The position numbers were made by a program, and so were the translations under genes. A stretch of 64,000 nt of DNA from Maniola hyperantus (taxonomy: Eukaryota; Arthropoda; Insecta; Lepidoptera; Nymphalidae). The stretch covers positions 15,175,891 through 15,239,890 of the forward strand of contig NC_048546.1 of NCBI RefSeq assembly GCF_902806685.2. Reading direction: 5' to 3'. The notes beneath the pieces were generated by a model, which ran no database searches, was not told where the DNA came from, and saw nothing but the letters and a program-made list of their open reading frames with translations. How positions within the stretch are numbered: position 1 is the stretch's first letter; every line of letters starts with the position of its first letter. Positions 41,101 to 52,700 of the stretch are shown in pieces.

Positions 41101-44100
41101 GCGTCGCGCGGAGGCTGGGCTGCCAGTCGCTGCGACAGTTCAGTTCATGTGTGCAGACCAGTGCTAGCACACGAGTGCACTGTGCGTCGCGCGGAGGCTG
41201 GGCTGCCAGTCGCTGCGACAGTTCAGTTCATGTGTGCAGACCAGTGCTAGCACACGAGTGCACTGTGCGTCGCGCGGAGGCTGGGCTGCCAGTCGCTGCG
41301 ACAGTTCAGTTCATGTGTGCAGACCAGTGCTAGCACACGAGTGCACTGTGCGTCGCGCGGAGGCTGGGCTGCCAGTCGCTGCGACAGTTCAGTTCATGTG
41401 TGCAGACCAGTGCTAGCACACGAGTGCACTGTGCGTCGCGCGGAGGCTGGGCTGCCAGTCGCTGCGACAGTTCAGTTCATGTGTGCAGACCAGTGCTAGC
41501 ACACGAGTGCACTGTGCGTCGCGCGGAGGCTGGGCTGCCAGTCGCTGCGACAGTTCAGTTCATGTGTGCAGACCAGTGCTAGCACACGAGTGCACTGTGC
41601 GTCGCGCGGAGGCTGGGCTGCCAGTCGCTGCGACAGTTCAGTTCATGTGTGCAGACCAGTGCTAGCACACGAGTGCACTGTGCGTGGCGCGGAGGCTGGG
41701 CTGCCAGTCGCTGCGACAGTTCAGTTCATGTGTGCAGACCAGTGCTAGCACACGAGTGCACTGTGCGTCGCGCGGAGGCTGGGCTGCCAGTCGCTGCGAC
41801 AGTTCAGTTCATGTGTGCAGACCAGTGCTAGCACACGAGTGCACTGTGCGTCGCGCGGAGGCTGGGCTGCCAGTCGCTGCGACAGTTCAGTTCATGTGTG
41901 CAGACCAGTGCTAGCACACGAGTGCACTGTGCGTCGCGCGGAGGCTGGGCTGCCAGTCGCTGCGACAGTTCAGTTCATGTGTGCAGACCAGTGCTAGCAC
42001 ACGAGTGCACTGTGCGTCGCGCGGAGGCTGGGCTGCCAGTCGCTGCGACAGTTCAGTTCATGTGTGCAGACCAGTGCTAGCACACGAGTGCACTGTGCGT
42101 CGCGCGGAGGCTGGGCTGCCAGTCGCTGCGACAGTTCAGTTCATGTGTGCAGACCAGTGCTAGCACACGAGTGCACTGTGCGTCGCGCGGAGGCTGGGCT
42201 GCCAGTCGCTGCGACAGTTCAGTTCATGTGTGCAGACCAGTGCTAGCACACGAGTGCACTGTGCGTCGCGCGGAGGCTGGGCTGCCAGTCGCTGCGACAG
42301 TTCAGTTCATGTGTGCAGACCAGTGCTAGCACACGAGTGCACTGTGCGTCGCGCGGAGGCTGGGCTGCCAGTCGCTGCGACAGTTCAGTTCATGTGTGCA
42401 GACCAGTGCTAGCACACGAGTGCACTGTGCGTCGCGCGGAGGCTGGGCTGCCAGTCGCTGCGACAGTTCAGTTCATGTGTGCAGACCAGTGCTAGCACAC
42501 GAGTGCACTGTGCGTCGCGCGGAGGCTGGGCTGCCAGTCGCTGCGACAGTTCAGTTCATGTGTGCAGACCAGTGCTAGCACACGAGTGCACTGTGCGTCG
42601 CGCGGAGGCTGGGCTGCCAGTCGCTGCGACAGTTCAGTTCATGTGTGCAGACCAGTGCTAGCACACGAGTGCACTGTGCGTCGCGCGGAGGCTGGGCTGC
42701 CAGTCGCTGCGACAGTTCAGTTCATGTGTGCAGACCAGTGCTAGCACACGAGTGCACTGTGCGTCGCGCGGAGGCTGGGCTGCCAGTCGCTGCGACAGTT
42801 CAGTTCATGTGTGCAGACCAGTGCTAGCACACGAGTGCACTGTGCGTCGCGCGGAGGCTGGGCTGCCAGTCGCTGCGACAGTTCAGTTCATGTGTGCAGA
42901 CCAGTGCTAGCACACGAGTGCACTGTGCGTCGCGCGGAGGCTGGGCTGCCAGTCGCTGCGACAGTTCAGTTCATGTGTGCAGACCAGTGCTAGCACACGA
43001 GTGCACTGTGCGTCGCGCGGAGGCTGGGCTGCCAGTCGCTGCGACAGTTCAGTTCATGTGTGCAGACCAGTGCTAGCACACGAGTGCACTGTGCGTCGCG
43101 CGGAGGCTGGGCTGCCAGTCGCTGCGACAGTTCAGTTCATGTGTGCAGACCAGTGCTAGCACACGAGTGCACTGTGCGTCGCGCGGAGGCTGGGCTGCCA
43201 GTCGCTGCGACAGTTCAGTTCATGTGTGCAGACCAGTGCTAGCACACGAGTGCACTGTGCGTCGCGCGGAGGCTGGGCTGCCAGTCGCTGCGACAGTTCA
43301 GTTCATGTGTGCAGACCAGTGCTAGCACACGAGTGCACTGTGCGTCGCGCGGAGGCTGGGCTGCCAGTCGCTGCGACAGTTCAGTTCATGTGTGCAGACC
43401 AGTGCTAGCACACGAGTGCACTGTGCGTCGCGCGGAGGCTGGGCTGCCAGTCGCTGCGACAGTTCAGTTCATGTGTGCAGACCAGTGCTAGCACACGAGT
43501 GCACTGTGCGTCGCGCGGAGGCTGGGCTGCCAGTCGCTGCGACAGTTCAGTTCATGTGTGCAGACCAGTGCTAGCACACGAGTGCACTGTGCGTCGCGCG
43601 GAGGCTGGGCTGCCAGTCGCTGCGACAGTTCAGTTCATGTGTGCAGACCAGTGCTAGCACACGAGTGCACTGTGCGTCGCGCGGAGGCTGGGCTGCCAGT
43701 CGCTGCGACAGTTCAGTTCATGTGTGCAGACCAGTGCTAGCACACGAGTGCACTGTGCGTCGCGCGGAGGCTGGGCTGCCAGTCGCTGCGACAGTTCAGT
43801 TCATGTGTGCAGACCAGTGCTAGCACACGAGTGCACTGTGCGTCGCGCGGAGGCTGGGCTGCCAGTCGCTGCGACAGTTCAGTTCATGTGTGCAGACCAG
43901 TGCTAGCACACGAGTGCACTGTGCGTCGCGCGGAGGCTGGGCTGCCAGTCGCTGCGACAGTTCAGTTCATGTGTGCAGACCAGTGCTAGCACACGAGTGC
44001 ACTGTGCGTCGCGCGGAGGCTGGGCTGCCAGTCGCTGCGACAGTTCAGTTCATGTGTGCAGACCAGTGCTAGCACACGAGTGCACTGTGCGTCGCGCGGA

Positions 44101-45288
44101 GGCTGGGCTGCCAGTCGCTGCGACAGTTCAGTTCATGTGTGCAGACCAGTGCTAGCACACGAGTGCACTGTGCGTCGCGCGGAGGCTGGGCTGCCAGTCG
44201 CTGCGACAGTTCAGTTCATGTGTGCAGACCAGTGCTAGCACACGAGTGCACTGTGCGTCGCGCGGAGGCTGGGCTGCCAGTCGCTGCGACAGTTCAGTTC
44301 ATGTGTGCAGACCAGTGCTAGCACACGAGTGCACTGTGCGTCGCGCGGAGGCTGGGCTGCCAGTCGCTGCGACAGTTCAGTTCATGTGTGCAGACCAGTG
44401 CTAGCACACGAGTGCACTGTGCGTCGCGCGGAGGCTGGGCTGCCAGTCGCTGCGACAGTTCAGTTCATGTGTGCAGACCAGTGCTAGCACACGAGTGCAC
44501 TGTGCGTCGCGCGGAGGCTGGGCTGCCAGTCGCTGCGACAGTTCAGTTCATGTGTGCAGACCAGTGCTAGCACACGAGTGCACTGTGCGTCGCGCGGAGG
44601 CTGGGCTGCCAGTCGCTGCGACAGTTCAGTTCATGTGTGCAGACCAGTGCTAGCACACGAGTGCACTGTGCGTCGCGCGGAGGCTGGGCTGCCAGTCGCT
44701 GCGACAGTTCAGTTCATGTGTGCAGACCAGTGCTAGCACACGAGTGCACTGTGCGTCGCGCGGAGGCTGGGCTGCCAGTCGCTGCGACAGTTCAGTTCAT
44801 GTGTGCAGACCAGTGCTAGCACACGAGTGCACTGTGCGTCGCGCGGAGGCTGGGCTGCCAGTCGCTGCGACAGTTCAGTTCATGTGTGCAGACCAGTGCT
44901 AGCACACGAGTGCACTGTGCGTCGCGCGGAGGCTGGGCTGCCAGTCGCTGCGACAGTTCAGTTCATGTGTGCAGACCAGTGCTAGCACACGAGTGCACTG
45001 TGCGTCGCGCGGAGGCTGGGCTGCCAGTCGCTGCGACAGTTCAGTTCATGTGTGCAGACCAGTGCTAGCACACGAGTGCACTGTGCGTCGCGCGGAGGCT
45101 GGGCTGCCAGTCGCTGCGACAGTTCAGTTCATGTGTGCAGACCAGTGCTAGCACACGAGTGCACTGTGCGTCGCGCGGAGGCTGGGCTGCCAGTCGCTGC
45201 GACAGTTCAGTTCATGTGTGCAGACCAGTGCTAGCACACGAGTGCACTGTGCGTCCCGCGGAGGCTGGGCTGCCAGTCGCTGCGACCA
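38150..45288. repeat. 83-bp satellite array, about 86 copies
   Basis: Units of 83 bp run with no indels from the copy at 38163 to the one at 45218. Since 83 is not a multiple of 3, no long frame exists; the overlapping 60-codon frames are artefacts. Each unit contains CAGTGC ... GCACTG, which could pair as a small hairpin. Copies are nearly identical. Variants: GTCACTGCG instead of GTCGCTGCG in copies 1, 3, 9 and 11; GTGGCGCGG in copies 1 and 43; GTCCCGCGG in the last copy. It lies about 1.2 kb downstream of PFDN2. Confidence 0.97.
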
Positions 45289-45578
45289 CTGAAGTCGGCC
45301 ACGAATATCTAGATAGGCACGATTGAAGGAGTTCACTGATGCTGAACTACATAACGTCATAAGTACCTACCTAGCTTCAGAATATTATGAGCTTCTTAAC
45401 TTTTTTAATACCTTCTCTCATTATTATTGTATCTAAGATTTTGTAAAGTTAACCATAGGTGAGTTGTAATAAAACACATGTTTAAATGAACAATAGTAGT
45501 TTATTTTCCCCCATCCCCACACGTAACGATATCTGCCGTCTCCAGTGCCAGGAAGGCAGAGCTCCAGGCGGAGAGCTG

Positions 45579-45620
45579 GTGCAGTGAGTACTGCACTCCG
45601 GAGTGCAGTACTCACTGCAC
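45579..45620. repeat. perfect 42-bp palindrome
   Basis: The two 21-bp halves (GTGCAGTGAGTACTGCACTC plus C, and its exact reverse complement) abut with no spacer at CTCC|GGAG. It lies 290 bp past the end of the 83-bp satellite. The half-site GTGCAGT/ACTGCAC resembles the satellite's GTGCACTG but is not identical. Confidence 0.93.
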
Positions 45621-45799
45621 TCCGGAGTCCGGACTGGCGCGCTCCAAGCACCATTCTCTTTGATATTGAGTACCTCTACGTTTCCAATTCAGATTCCTTA
45701 GTCCAACTTTATAACTGATGGTGCCTGTTTTATTATATTGATGTAAGTTTACAAAACACCGATTTTTATTGTTTTAAAGAATATTAACCATTAAGTCAT

Positions 45800-45925
45800 A
45801 ACTAATACCTATCCCCCTTTCCCTCCAACTAAGCGTAATGCTTGTGCTAGGAGTGGGTACGACAATAGTGCAACGGGTGGGATTTGAACCGCCGACCTTT
45901 CGGATTTCGTATTGAGGCTCTAAAA
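45800..45925 (-). mobile_element. SINE-like fragment with B-box
   Basis: The plus strand GGTGGGATTTGAACCGCCGA is the complement of a GGTTCAAATCCCACC B-box and arm. The adjacent GACCTTTCGGATTTCG has tRNA-like spacing. No A box could be placed with confidence. Confidence 0.4.
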
Positions 45926-46384
45926 TGAGACAAAATATTGGATATTGGGCAAATACACAATCTCTAAACTAAACTGACAGATCTAAATCTACTGCTATCC
46001 CTGTCATAATGTAGCTAGATCTTTAAAATAGCCTATCTGGAGATAGTAAAACCTAACATGGATATTGATACAATCGATACAAAAATACAAAGCATTTTTA
46101 TCAAATTAAATCAATATTTATACAAATATAAAATAAAATACTTATGATATAAGGCGAGGTCCAGACAGTCCGTTAATATCGTTTTTAATATTAAGTATTA
46201 GTCATAAAATATTGATACCAGAATCATGATATTTACTGAATTTCTGAGTCTTACCTATTATAATAATTATAGTAGTAGTACAGTTAGTTAAGCCTCACCA
46301 AGAGAGACTTTACTCGTTAATCTGTTTGTTTTGCTTAACATTGTTTTATTTTGGAATGAACAAGATAAAAAAAATTTACAAAAA

Positions 46385-46700
46385 AAATAAAAACCGACTT
46401 CAATACACAAACACTAAAAATTGAAAAAGAATTTAATTTATTACAGAATATATTATGTATACAAGAGTTGATATAGTTCCATAATAATAGTTTTTGGTGC
46501 CGGTGCCAATTAGCTTTAGCTGCGCGAATCGTCTAGACTTCATATTTTTATGAGACTCCACAAATGCACCGACCCTAAATAATATTATTATGGAACTATA
46601 TCAACTCTTGTATACATAATATATTCGGTAAAAATTAAATTATTTATAAATTTTTAGTGTTTGTGTTATTTGTGTATCGAAGTCGGTTTTTATTTTTTTT
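46385..46700. mobile_element. palindromic non-autonomous element (arms about 130 bp)
   Basis: The left arm from AAAACCGACTTCAATACACA and the right arm ending at GTATCGAAGTCGGTTTTTAT are inverted copies. In both, ATTATGTATACAAGAGTTGA and its complement lie next to the centre. It belongs to the same ACCGACTTCAA-ended family as 47812-49480. Confidence 0.75.
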
Positions 46701-47811
46701 GTAAAAATTTTTTATTTCACAATTTTTAGTGGCCCCATGGTATTAAAATATGCTATGACTGGTTAAAAATCTACTGTTTACTAAGCTATTACACTGATCG
46801 CGAGCAATTTACTCTTATCCGTTGAAGAGTTCCATTATCTATCTTCGAAGATGTTCATCAGATCTTCACCAAATTTAAATGGGACCAACTTTGAAGTATA
46901 CCCTTTCAAACAAAAAAAGAATTTTCAAAATCGGTCCAGGCGTCTTCGAGTAATCAGGTAACATACATAAAAAAAAAAGAATCCGACGAATTGAGAACCT
47001 CCTCCTTTTTTTGAAGTCGGTTAAAAATGCATAAAATACTTAGTGTGAATCACATCACATGCAATTCATTTATATATACTTAGTATGAACCATATCACAT
47101 ACATACAACCTATTTATATATACTTAGTATGAAGTATGAACACACGCCACGTGGCGTGTCGCGTGCACCTGACACTGTCGGCTGTCCACAGTTGGGAGCT
47201 GATCCGTGGACTTGTGACTAGACTCGCACAAAACATTTAGGTAGGTACATTACGATCCCTGAATATCCTTTGTCTTCCATCGTTAACCGACGTGTACTTA
47301 GTGTATACAAATATAAAAATACAAACTTTGATAATATTAATGTTATGTACCTATGTTACATTTAATATATTAAGTATGTAAATATAATTCTTAAGATGTG
47401 GACATAAGAGTTTAATAATTATAGCACCAGAGCGAAAATTTTATCATTTACCTTGTTTATCAATGCATATCATTTACCTTGTTTATCAATGCATATCATT
47501 TACCTTGTTTAAAGTCTAAAATTATTTAGTTAAACGTTCAAAGTACATGATGCTCAAGGCGGAATGTGCAAGGCGTTTCCATTTGGGTTTCCCACGAATC
47601 CCCGTCAATGGGGATCATGGGGATAAATTGATACGTCAACCAAAATGTAAATATTTTTAGCTAAACGAATGAAATCAGTCCAAACTATAACAAAAATAAT
47701 CTTTTAGAGGTCAACTTTAAATTGCTTTTGGAGAAAATGCAGAGAAAATGCATACTTACCCATCTATTTACGTCGTGAAAATAAAATCAATGAGTAAAAA
47801 ATTTTCAAAAA
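46701..47811. other. AT-rich intergenic DNA, repeat remnants
   Basis: It contains a further copy of the family end (GAGAACCTCCTCCTTTTTTT, then GAAGTCGGTTAAAA near 47030), a roughly 50-bp repeat of TTAGTATGAACCATATCACA around 47040-47130, and a 24-bp unit present three times at 47440-47510. No gene is recognised. Confidence 0.6.
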
Positions 47812-49480
47812 TAAATAAAAACAGACTTCAGTAACCACCAACACAAAAAAGTAAAAAATAATTTTATTTATTACCCAATATATGAGTCCCGTACATCTAG
47901 TACATCAGTTCCTCAATTTGTTGCAAATACTATTTCAAAATTTAGTAGTAACTCCCACCGTCTGTTTGAAACTGGCCAAGGTTTGAAATTAATCCACATA
48001 TTATGGCTCCCACAATATTGCGGTTTTGTTTATTTGTTCCAAAATTTACTTACTATCTAAGATGTTCTCCACTTTGGAATTTTTATTTAATTTATTTTTT
48101 ATTTAATTTGGAATTAAATTTAAATATTGGACAATTTGGATGCTTTTGTTAAAAATATTCTCACTAGTATTCTAAATTGTCCAATAAGACGTAATCAAGC
48201 ATGGTCCCAGGCTTCTCTTCCAATCAGGTATGGAGGTCTGGGAATTCGCAAAATTTCTAGTGTTTCGCTGCCAGCATTTCTTTCCTCTGTTTACAGTACA
48301 CACACTCTCTATGGCAAGATTATATCCAATTCTTTGGGTTCCATAGAGGTGTCTGGCTTAACAGAGGCAAGAAATGAATGGTTCATGCAGAGTCCCAGCC
48401 AAGTGCCGGTTTCTCTTTCTTCCCAGTGACAGTGGGACGACATTATGTGCAAAACGACATTTGACACTTTACTAGCAAACGCAATTTTAAAAAAGACCGT
48501 GCTCGTCTTCTCGCTGTCTCTGCAAAAGAGTCCGGCTACTGGCTACATGCTCTTCCCTCTGCCAACCTGGGCACTATGTTAGACCATACGACACTTTCTG
48601 TTCTCATTGGTCTTAGGCTTGGCGCCACAATAAACCAGCCTCACCGTTGCCACTGCGGTGACTGCGTTGACGCCTTCGGCCACCATGGGCTCTCCTGTTC
48701 GAGAAGCGCTGGACGCTTCTCCCGCCATAGTACCCTTAACGACATCATCCAGAGGTCCCTTGCCACCGCCCATGTGCCAGCTGTACTAGAACTTATTGGT
48801 TTGGCACGTAGCGATGGCAAGAGACCTGATGGTATGACGCTCGTACCGTGGAAGATGGGCAGGTCGCTTGTTTGGGATGCAACTTGTGTAGACACTTTAG
48901 CTGCATCCCACATTCAGGCGACCTCCTCTATGGCGGGTGCAGCGGCCATCAGCGCCGAACAGGCCAAGAGGCGCAAATATGAAAACCTCGATGGGAGCTT
49001 CGTATTCGTGCCTTTTGGTGTGGAGACCTTGGGGCCGTGGGGCCTGGGGGCTCGAGCTCTTTTTGAAGAAATTGTGAAAAGAGTTATCGAGTCAACCGGG
49101 GACCCGCGAGCTGGCAGCTACCTTGGTCAAAGAATTAGTTTGGCCATCCAAAGGGGTAATGCTGTCAGCATCTTGGGTACAATGCCTCGCTGCGGTGGTC
49201 TCGACGAGGTTTTAGATTTAATTTAATTTATTTTAGTTTTAATTTAATGTTGTTTTTTTATAGATTTAAGTTTATTAATAGTTTATATATGTCAATAATA
49301 AAAAAACCATATATTATGTATACAAGAGTTATTGTAGTTCTATAGTAATATTTTTTGGAGCCGACTCCAAAAAATATTACTATAGAACTACAATAACTCT
49401 TGTATACATAATATTATATTGGGTAATAAATTAAATTATTTTTTACTTTTTAGTGTTGGTGGTTATTGAAGTCGGTTATT
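47812..49480. mobile_element. element with about 65-bp inverted ends enclosing a retrotransposon ORF fragment
   Basis: The left end AACAGACTTCAGTAACCACC and the right end GGTGGTTATTGAAGTCGGTT pair for about 65 bp. Just inside the right end is a second short palindrome (about 49312-49415) like that of 46385-46700. Between the ends lies a broken ORF2-type fragment (48127-49225). Confidence 0.68.
48127..49225 (+). pseudogene. broken C-terminal part of a reverse-transcriptase-type ORF
   Basis: Two frames, 48127-48429 and 48576-49226, are parts of one protein. The region between them continues it (YWLHALPSANLGTML) but needs frame changes around 48430 and 48490. Recognisable pieces are SLPIRYGGLGIRK, CHCGDCVDAFGHHGLSC, GKRPDGMTLVPWKMGRSLVW and PRAGSYLGQRISLAIQRGNA. 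I recall these from the C-terminal region of abundant non-LTR retrotransposon-like proteins in many animals. No RT catalytic motif (YADD) is present, so the element is 5'-truncated and inactive. Confidence 0.75.
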
Positions 49481-49708
49481 ATTTTTTTTTAAAATTTTTT
49501 ATTTCACTATTTTTAGTGGCCCCATCGCACTAAAATATATGCCTGGTTAAAAACCTACTGTTTCAAAAAATCATTATAAATCGGTTCATATTTGGCGAAG
49601 AAATCGCATAACGAACAATATACAAAAAGACATATACATTCGAATTGAGAACCTCCTCCTTTTTTTGAAGTCGGTTAAAAATAAAGAAAGCGGCGGGGGA
49701 AGGGCGCG

Positions 49709-52700
49709 CTAGAAGTGCACGACGTCGGTGGGCGCGTACGTCTCGTCGGGCCGGAGCGGCGACGTGTCGTGCGCGCGCACCGCCAGCGGCTCGGCGCGCG
49801 GCGGCGGCCAGTCCGATGCGCCGCCCGCCTTGCGCACCACGCGCAGCCCCTCCACCACCATGGCCTTGTCCACCGCCTTGCACATGTCGTACAGCGCCAG
49901 CGCCGCCACCGCGCAGCCCGTCAGCGCCTCCATCTCCACGCCGGTGCGCGCGCGCGCCGCGCACTCGCACGCCACGCGCACGCGGCCGCCGCCGTCGCCG
50001 CGCGGCAGCTCCAGGCGCACGCGCGCGTGCTCCAGCGGCAGCGGGTGGCACAGCGGCAGCAGGTCGGCCGCGCGCTTGGCGCCCGCCAGCCCCGCCACCT
50101 GCGCCACGGTCAGCGCGTCGCCCTTGGGCAGGCGCGCGGCGCGCAGCAGGCGCACGACGCGCGCCGACACGCGCACGAAGCACTCCGCCTCGGCCGAGCG
50201 CCGCGTCGCCGGCTTGTCGCCCACGTCCACCATGCGCGCCTGCCCCTCGGCGTCCACGTGCGTGAGCGCGGCGCGCGAGCACAGGCCGCGTGCGAACACG
50301 CGCTGCGGCGCCGCTGTGAACGTGCACGGGTATAGCGCCTAGCCGCCGATCAGAATCATCGGCCGGTTCTTGGAGCGGGCGAGATTCTGCATGCCTACAA
50401 CAGCGCCCACACGATGCGACTTGGGTTGACGAAACACATATCATAAGGAGTGTATAGAGTTCTTTGCGGTTGCGTCGATTCTAATAGGAGTAGCAGTCCG
50501 TTCGCGACTACAATAAACCGCGACTTGATTCGTCTTTTGCAAATAGGACACACAATGATGTAATAGTTGACGTAGACTCGACTGAATATCTCGACTATCG
50601 ACGCACGTGAATGTGTGTCCGTTATCACTGACGAGTCTGCCAGGTGCACCACACCTTACAAGATCCTACATCTGATTGACCGCAAGTAAAGAAACCTTAA
50701 CAAATAAACAAGAAACGTATTCACAGCGCGGCGTTCGAAGTACTAGATCACGATGTCGTTTACGTGGATTTAGGTTTAAAAATCCCATGGGAACTCTGAT
50801 TTTCCAGGATAAAGACACATTTCCTTGTTTAGTAGGATTGTCACCTTTAGGACATCTTTCTTATCGAAATGATGGCGAGGTATAAACTTCACAAGTTCAG
50901 GAAGACGCAGCGAACTATAAACGACCTGCAAGTGAGGGTGAGATGTACTGTGTACTGACCGGCGTGCTGCTTGTGCTTGCGCCGCAGCGCGCCGCGCACC
51001 AGCTCGACGAGCTCGCCCGTGTCCGCGCCGCCGCGCAGCGCGTCGCGCATGTTCGTCTCCGCCGCACCGAACAGGCACACCTAGGACGATTGACAAAACT
51101 GCCAAAATTATCCTATATTTTATTTTATTTTATTGGTTTGCCAACAGATAGTACACATAATATTATAAAATAACAATTACAATTCACAGAGAAAATAATA
51201 TATTCGATCGCATTTTCTTTTAAAATTAAAACGGACATTCTGAATTCGCCTGGATTTTTCCAATCGACTTATAAAATAAAATTAAAAATAATAAATACTT
51301 CATTTGTATCGTGTAAAGTGTAAAGCATTGTGTGAGCAGCTTGCCGACGAGCGAACCGTCGCGTTTGTTGACACAAGTGGTGTGTGCGGTGTCGGAGGAG
51401 GAGGAGGGGGAGGAGGGAAGCTGACCTTGAGGTTCCCGTCGGCCGTGAGGCGCAGGCGGTTGCACGAGCCGCAGAACGGCACGCTCATGGACGAGATGAA
51501 GCCGACGCGCCCGCGGTAGCCCGGCACCTGCCACATCTGCACACCCGACACCCGTCACTTGCACTACTCCGCCAAATACTACCTACTACCTACTACCTAT
51601 GTTATCGTAACACTTGCAAAATATCGAACTGCAAATTTATTCGAGCCTCCAAATTCCATAATTTTAAAATATTTACTCTCTAAAAGAAAAATACGATGAT
51701 ACATAATATACCAATTATATTTAGATTGGAAGAGCTTCCGTTGCCATCGTAATTGTTGGAAAAGTTTCCGACGATTACGATAACGTGATCGTCGCCCATT
51801 CGTCCCGGGGGAGCACAACAATGGAGCTGCGGCTCACCGTGGCGGTCCTGCAGGGCGCCGGCGCGGCCGCGCGCAGCTGCGGGTGGCGGCGCCGCACCGC
51901 GTCCAGCGCCGCGCGCTCCGACACCATGCGCGAGTCCCGCCACTCGTTGCCCGCGAACGGCATGAACTCGATGAACCTGCAACACGCGCGCTCTACAACA
52001 CGGCACCCCGCCTCCCCCCGCCGCCCGTCCGCCGCGGCGGCTACGTACCTCACGTCGACTTCCCGGTCCTTCGTCAGTTCCACGAAGTCGCAGATCTCGT
52101 CGTCGTTGAATCCTGCAAAACAGTATGCCTTAGCAGTTAGCCGCTGTGCCACATCGACGTCCGACGAAGCGACGCCCGTTTCCGATTCGCGGTACACGTA
52201 CCTTTCATGAGGACTGTGTTAATTTTGACGGAAGGCAAGCCGAGCTGCAGCGCGAGGTCCAAGCTCGCCAGCACGTGCGACAGCCCCTGCCGACAAACAC
52301 GCAGCCGTTACACCCCCGCGCCGTACGCCACAGCCCACATGACCACCCGTGCGATGCTCTCCGACACTCAAGCTTCGAGTGATCGATTACATTTACAACA
52401 GACTGTGGCTGTGTCTGTGTGTGACTTTGTACATTTGGAATACTGAATTTCATAAATTGAACATCAGCGACACTAGTGATTGCATTCCATTGTCCGTTAA
52501 AACTGATTGAGCAATGCCACACCTAAGAAAAATCCTGGTTATTATCACGAAGTTGTAATACCAGTACAGAAATAATTTAAGTGCCGAAAACGATGTTTAA
52601 GATGAATTATTTATATTGGCATCATCATCATCATCATCATTAACAACCGAGTCGTCCACTGCTGGATATAGAGTTGTAGGAACTTCTACACGGCACGGAT

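Noticed and set aside
38150..45288. CRISPR-like array
   Set aside because: The repeats are contiguous with no unique spacers, and the genome is eukaryotic.
38145..45326. Serial 60-codon frames (MQTSASTRVHCASRGGWAAS ...) every 83 bp
   Set aside because: The 83-bp period changes frame each unit and each frame stops after two units. There is no evidence of translation.
49715..50342. Plus-strand frames over the MoaC exon
   Set aside because: Antisense shadows of the GC-rich MOCS1 terminal exon; the minus frame carries all MoaC motifs.
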